The notes beneath the pieces were generated by a model. The model ran no database searches, was not told the DNA's origin, and saw nothing but the letters and a program-made list of their open reading frames with translations. Positions 58,865-62,194 of a stretch of DNA of 62,194 bases are shown piece by piece (positions within the stretch are counted from its first letter, which is position 1; every line of letters begins with the position of its first letter). The stretch comes from Rhodopseudomonas palustris (GTDB lineage Bacteria; Pseudomonadota; Alphaproteobacteria; Rhizobiales; Xanthobacteraceae): positions 1 to 62,194 of the forward strand of contig NZ_QKQS01000024.1 of NCBI RefSeq assembly GCF_003226555.1, read 5' to 3'. A program made the position numbers and the translations under genes.

Positions 58865-59605
58865 CTAGCGTCCCACCAACAGCCGATCGGCCAACCACGG
58901 CGGCAGGCCGTTGTCGCGAATCCGGCGCGCCGCCTCGGCGGCATCGTAAGCCACCCGGCAATAGGTCAGCTCGTGCTTGACGGTGTCGTACAGCGCGTAG
59001 GCCGCAGCCGGGTTGCCGTCCCGCGGTTGTCCGACCGACCCCAGCACCGCGTGCCACTGCCGCCCCGGCAGCAGATGCACCGGTACGTCGGTAGTCGGCA
59101 CGAAGGTGGTCATCTTGCCGGTGACGGACAGCGAATACAGCGCCGGCTTGTGGACATGGCCGCAGAAGGTGACGTGCGCCGACACCGACTGCATGCTGCG
59201 CGAAGCGACCGAGGTATCGGTGACGTAGATCCAGGCATCGGGCCGGGTCGCTTCCGCATGCACGAACAGCAGGCTGTGGTCCTCGTGGCGCATCGGCAGC
59301 TCGGCGAGAAATTTGCGCTGCGCCGAATCGAGCTGGCCGCGGGTCCACTCGATCGCCGCCTCGGCCTCGGCGTTCATCTGCACCCGGGCCTGGCTGATCG
59401 CGGCATCGTGATTGCCGAGCACGGCGACCGCGCCGTCCGCCACCAGCTCGCGTACGGTATCGACCGACCAGTCCGGATCGGCGCCGTAACCGACATAGTC
59501 GCCGAGCAGAACGATCCGCTCGATGCCGCGCTGGCGCGCGTCGGCGAGGCATGCGGTGAACGCCGGCCGATTGGCGTGAATGTCGGCGAATAGCCCTAGC
59601 AGCAC
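58865..59605 (-). CDS. Metallophosphoesterase (calcineurin-like), putative protein phosphatase
   Basis: 246 aa with the full two-metal motif set: FADIHAN, GDYVGYG, GNHD, and GHVHKP near the C-terminal half. YfcE/PP2A-like members act on phosphoproteins or nucleotides. It starts with GTG 59605 behind a GGGGGGAG Shine-Dalgarno; an ATG at 59662 is in frame but lacks one. Cotranscribed with the kinase-USP gene, and a FixK-type box lies about 120 bases upstream. Confidence 0.88.
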   Translation of the reverse strand: MLLGLFADIHANRPAFTACLADARQRGIERIVLLGDYVGYGADPDWSVDTVRELVADGAVAVLGNHDAAISQARVQMNAEAEAAIEWTRGQLDSAQRKFLAELPMRHEDHSLLFVHAEATRPDAWIYVTDTSVASRSMQSVSAHVTFCGHVHKPALYSLSVTGKMTTFVPTTDVPVHLLPGRQWHAVLGSVGQPRDGNPAAAYALYDTVKHELTYCRVAYDAAEAARRIRDNGLPPWLADRLLVGR

Positions 59606-59727
59606 AGCGCTCCCCCCAAGCTTCCTCGACAGTCCGAAAGGACGGTTTCCGCTCCTCGTCACAGCGCCGCGGGCAGTTTCGTATCAGGCGGATTTTGTAC
59701 GGCGCATCCGGAGTTTACGGCCTGTCT

Positions 59728-59741
59728 TTGATCGATCGCAA
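59728..59741. promoter_or_regulatory. FixK-type box, TTGATCGATCGCAA
   Basis: Matches TTG(A/C)-N6-(T/G)CAA on both strands (reverse TTGCGATCGATCAA). In the divergent region between the phosphoesterase-kinase operon and the Cys-rich gene, 122 bases from the phosphoesterase start. Confidence 0.65.
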
Positions 59742-59755
59742 CCGCGTTGCGCTCG

Positions 59756-59769
59756 TTGATCCAGCGCAA
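59756..59769. promoter_or_regulatory. FixK-type box, TTGATCCAGCGCAA
   Basis: Second box of the same divergent region, 28 bp centre to centre from the first and 57 bases before the ATG of the Cys-rich gene. Confidence 0.65.
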
Positions 59770-59825
59770 TGGGAGGAGCGAACTTGTGTGAGTATATCGC
59801 GCGGTAAGTTGCGTTGGAGGCGACC

Positions 59826-60254
59826 ATGACCGCACCCGGCAAGCCGACAAGAACCGCGCCCATGACCGAAGCCGTCGCCGACGTCGTCAAAGAGTGGGAA
59901 GAGATCGCAGCAAGCCCGAGCGAGCTGGAAGCCTTCGGTCGGGCGATGGCCAACATGGTCAAGGATCTCGGATTGTCGCCGGCGGAAGTTCGCAGCCTCG
60001 CGACCAAGGGCAGCAGCGCCAAGGAGCTGCCCTGCCTGCTCGACGCGCTGCGGATCAGCATCCGCGCGCTCGCGGAAAAGGAGCCGATGTTACTGAACGA
60101 TCTCCGCCGCACCTGCGCGCTCTGCGAGCACAAGCAGGAATGCGACGCCGATATCGCGGCGGGCACGCTGGTGCCTGCTTATCAACGTTACTGCCTGAAC
60201 GTCGACACATTGGACACGCTTCGGCAGGACGCCAACTTCGTCGCGGAGACGTGA
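59826..60254 (+). CDS. DUF6455-like Cys-containing protein upstream of bchE
   Basis: 142 aa. The N-terminal two-thirds are helical (SPSELEAFGRAMANMVKDLG, SPAEVRSLATKGSSAKELP); the C-terminus has four Cys, C-x2-C-x5-C-x16-C (TCALCEHKQECDAD ... RYCLN), able to hold a metal or Fe-S cluster. I associate this pattern with DUF6455, of unknown function. GGAGG lies 7 bases before the ATG. It has its own FixK-type box and lies 159 bases upstream of bchE, so a role linked to anaerobic growth is plausible. Confidence 0.8.
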   Translation: MTAPGKPTRTAPMTEAVADVVKEWEEIAASPSELEAFGRAMANMVKDLGLSPAEVRSLATKGSSAKELPCLLDALRISIRALAEKEPMLLNDLRRTCALCEHKQECDADIAAGTLVPAYQRYCLNVDTLDTLRQDANFVAET

Positions 60255-60345
60255 CTCCTCACACCTCGGCGGCCCTCGCGGGCCGCGACCTGTTAGCGGC
60301 AGCGGCGTCGATCGCGCGTTGCTGAATACCAAAGCACCATTTCGT

Positions 60346-60359
60346 TTGATCTGCGTCAA
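60346..60359 (+). promoter_or_regulatory. FixK/FNR box upstream of bchE, TTGATCTGCGTCAA
   Basis: TTGAT-N4-GTCAA, 55-68 bases before the bchE GTG. It overlaps the left end of the first PpsR-like site, so activator and repressor could compete. Confidence 0.75.
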
Positions 60360-60396
60360 GCATCGTTGACAAACACCATGTCATCGTTTCTTGACA
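60354..60396 (+). promoter_or_regulatory. Tandem PpsR/CrtJ operators upstream of bchE
   Basis: TGTC-N10-GACA at 60379-60396 is an exact match to the TGT-N12-ACA consensus. CGTC-N10-GACA at 60354-60371 matches with one base changed. Centres are 25 bp apart. Tandem PpsR sites with about this spacing are typical of repressed photosynthesis promoters. The right site lies close to the GTG start, as expected for an aerobic repressor. Confidence 0.8.
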
Positions 60397-60413
60397 ATCA
60401 TGGGAGAAAGTCA

Positions 60414-62111
60414 GTGCGCATCCTTCTCATTCACCCGAATTATCATTCCGGTGGCGCAGAGATCGCCGGCCACTGGCCGCCGGCATGGGCCCCTTATCTG
60501 GCCGGTGCGCTGAAGGCCAACGGCTTCGACGACATCAAATTCGTCGACGCGATGACCGAGGACATCTCCAATGACGCTCTCGCCAAGATCGTCGCGGAGT
60601 ATCAGCCCGATCTGGTCGGCGCCACCTCGATCACGCCGTCGATCTACGCAGCCGAAGAGGCGCTGAAGGTCGCCAAGCAGGTCAACCCGAAGATCGTCAC
60701 CATGCTCGGCGGCGTGCATGCGACCTTCATGTATCAGCAGGTGCTGAGCGAGGCGCCGTGGGTCGACGTGATCGTCCGCGGTGAAGGCGAAGAGATCGTC
60801 GTCGAGCTGGCGCGCGCCGTTGCCTCGGGCAACTGGCCGGCGAACCGCTCCGAGATCAAGGGCCTCGCCTACACCGAAGGCTCCAACGGCGAGAGCCAGA
60901 TCGTCGCCACCGCGGCGGCGCCGACGGTCAAGGACCTCGACGCCATCAAGCCCGATTGGGGCGTGCTCGACTGGACCCTGTATCGCTACATCCCGATGAA
61001 CACCCGTGTCGCGATCCCGAACATGGCGCGCGGCTGTCCGTTCACCTGCTCGTTCTGCTCGCAGTGGAAATTCTGGCGCGACTACCGCGTCCGCGACCCG
61101 AAGAAGGTGGTCGACGAGATCCAGGAACTGGTCGAGAAGTACGACGTCGGCTTCTTCATCCTGGCCGACGAAGAACCCACCATCAACCGCAAGAAGTTCA
61201 TCCAGTTCTGCGAAGAACTGATCGCGCGCGGCCTGAACAAGAAGGTGCAGTGGGGCATCAACACCCGCGTCACCGACATCCTGCGCGACGAGCAGTTGCT
61301 GAAATTCTACAACGAAGCCGGCTTGATGCACGTCTCGCTCGGCACCGAAGCCGCGGCGCAGCTCAAGCTCGACCTGTTCAACAAGGAAACCAAGATCTCC
61401 GACAACAAGAAGGCGATCCGTCTGCTCCGCGAAGCAGGCATCGTCACCGAGGCGCAGTTCATCGTCGGCCTCGACAGCGAAACTCCGGAGACGCTGGAAG
61501 AGACTTATCGCATGGCGATGGACTGGAAGCCGGACCTCGCCAACTGGTCGATGTACACCCCCTGGCCGTTCACGCCGCTGTTCAAGGAACTGTCGGACAA
61601 GGTCGAAGTGTTCGACTTCGCCAAGTACAACTTCGTCACGCCGATCGTGAAGCCGGCGGCGATGGAGCGCGGCGAACTGCTCGACCGGGTGATGAACAAC
61701 TATCGCCGGTTCTACATGTACAAGGCGTTCTTCTCGTATCCGTGGTCGGGCAGCGGCCGACGCCGGCGTTATCTGCTGGGCTGCCTGAAGGCGTTCCTCA
61801 AGGCCGGTTTCGAGCGCAAGTTCTACGACCTTGGCCGGGTCGGCTATTGGGGTCCGCAGTCGAAGAAGAAGGTCGACTTCCACTTCGACGAAACCAAGAA
61901 GATCTCGCACGCGCAGATGGCCGATTGGGAAGCCAATGCCGACCGCTCCCGCAAGGCGGCGGCCTCGCAGATGGCCATCGTCTCGGCCTGCGGCGGCGGC
62001 ACCGAGCAGATGGAAGAGAGCGAAGCCGACGCCAAGGCGGCGCTCGCCAAGACCGTAACCAGCCGCATGGCGGACAGCACCCATGACGCAGGTTCGGTCA
62101 CCCGCCACTGA
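60414..62111 (+). CDS. bchE: Anaerobic Mg-protoporphyrin IX monomethyl ester oxidative cyclase BchE
   Basis: 565 aa. An N-terminal cobalamin-binding domain ([20 protein letters not shown] opening, about 1-190) is followed by a radical SAM domain with CxxxCxxC in [14 protein letters not shown] (about residues 207-214) and a C-terminal domain. It forms the isocyclic ring E of bacteriochlorophyll using water as oxygen source, and so works without O2. GTG 60414 has GGGAGAAAG just upstream and gives the conserved start; an ATG at 60378 would place the PpsR site inside the gene. Overlaps bchJ by 29 bases. Confidence 0.96.
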   Translation: MRILLIHPNYHSGGAEIAGHWPPAWAPYLAGALKANGFDDIKFVDAMTEDISNDALAKIVAEYQPDLVGATSITPSIYAAEEALKVAKQVNPKIVTMLGGVHATFMYQQVLSEAPWVDVIVRGEGEEIVVELARAVASGNWPANRSEIKGLAYTEGSNGESQIVATAAAPTVKDLDAIKPDWGVLDWTLYRYIPMNTRVAIPNMARGCPFTCSFCSQWKFWRDYRVRDPKKVVDEIQELVEKYDVGFFILADEEPTINRKKFIQFCEELIARGLNKKVQWGINTRVTDILRDEQLLKFYNEAGLMHVSLGTEAAAQLKLDLFNKETKISDNKKAIRLLREAGIVTEAQFIVGLDSETPETLEETYRMAMDWKPDLANWSMYTPWPFTPLFKELSDKVEVFDFAKYNFVTPIVKPAAMERGELLDRVMNNYRRFYMYKAFFSYPWSGSGRRRRYLLGCLKAFLKAGFERKFYDLGRVGYWGPQSKKKVDFHFDETKKISHAQMADWEANADRSRKAAASQMAIVSACGGGTEQMEESEADAKAALAKTVTSRMADSTHDAGSVTRH

Positions 62112-62194
62112 CGTGGAGACGCATTCGGCGGTGTCCGAGATCGGCCCCAATGCCGTCATCCAACTGATCCACGCACTCGACGCGGCCCGCCGCC
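62083..62194 (+). CDS. bchJ: BchJ, 5' part, cut by the right window edge
   Basis: 37 codons plus one base: [20 protein letters not shown], then [25 protein letters not shown] is the N-terminal signature of BchJ/V4R proteins. The ATG lies inside the 3' end of bchE in another frame (29-base overlap), consistent with translational coupling. The last base plus the first two bases of the window make a full Arg codon, and the frame continues into the bchJ fragment at 3-605. Confidence 0.85.
   Translation, partial: MTQVRSPATDVETHSAVSEIGPNAVIQLIHALDAARR

Overview
The window is chromosomal-type DNA of a photosynthetic, flagellated alphaproteobacterium of the Bradyrhizobiaceae/Nitrobacteraceae, most likely Rhodopseudomonas (R. 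palustris group). The reasons are high GC, bacteriochlorophyll genes (bchE, bchJ) with a PpsR-type operator, FixK-type TTGA-N6-TCAA boxes, ctrA with CcrM (GANTC) sites, an EcfG-type stress promoter, and imperfect REP-like palindromes of the kind common in this family. The species name is inference; no database was searched.

Layout. 1-2000: 3' part of bchJ and hemN (tetrapyrrole synthesis). 2.2-5 kb: a small protein, a VOC protein plus class III extradiol dioxygenase (hpaD-like) behind a perfect 27-bp palindrome, and a secreted protein. 5-9.8 kb: copper module (CsoR repressor divergent from a P1B ATPase with three YHS domains), hemerythrin, QueD, histone-like protein. 10-20.6 kb: diguanylate cyclase, two solute-binding proteins with no transporter partners beside them, aldo/keto reductase, P2-type cation ATPase, AI-2E family permease. 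20.9-27.4 kb: LolD/MacB/HlyD-type exporter operon, hydrolase, small proteins, transglutaminase-like protein, FTR1 iron permease. 27.5-37.8 kb: two hemerythrin-diguanylate cyclases with opposite domain order flank an accessory segment. That segment holds one giant gene (1,941 aa; nuclease-like N-terminus, STAND-like NTPase, long C-terminus), a decayed large serine recombinase and a tRNA-Ile(CAU). 37.8-53.8 kb: MFS transporter, flhA, ECF sigma/anti-sigma pair, fliJ-fliI, ctrA, cheR-cheB-cheY-cheW-cheA and a response regulator. 54-62.2 kb: phosphoketolase, BON protein, kinase-USP fusion with a phosphoesterase, a Cys-rich small protein, bchE and the 5' end of bchJ. Nearly every promoter in this last block has a FixK/FNR-type box, which suggests one low-oxygen regulon feeding into anaerobic bacteriochlorophyll synthesis.

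Two points deserve most attention. First, the giant NTPase at 29596-35421 looks like an Avs-type (STAND) anti-phage sensor with a Cap4/DUF4297-like nuclease effector, carried on a recombinase-associated insertion next to a tRNA. Second, the last base of the window joins the first base in frame inside bchJ, giving a complete 238-aa protein and a bchE-bchJ-hemN operon. The sequence is therefore circular, one unit of a tandem repeat, or a circularly permuted record.
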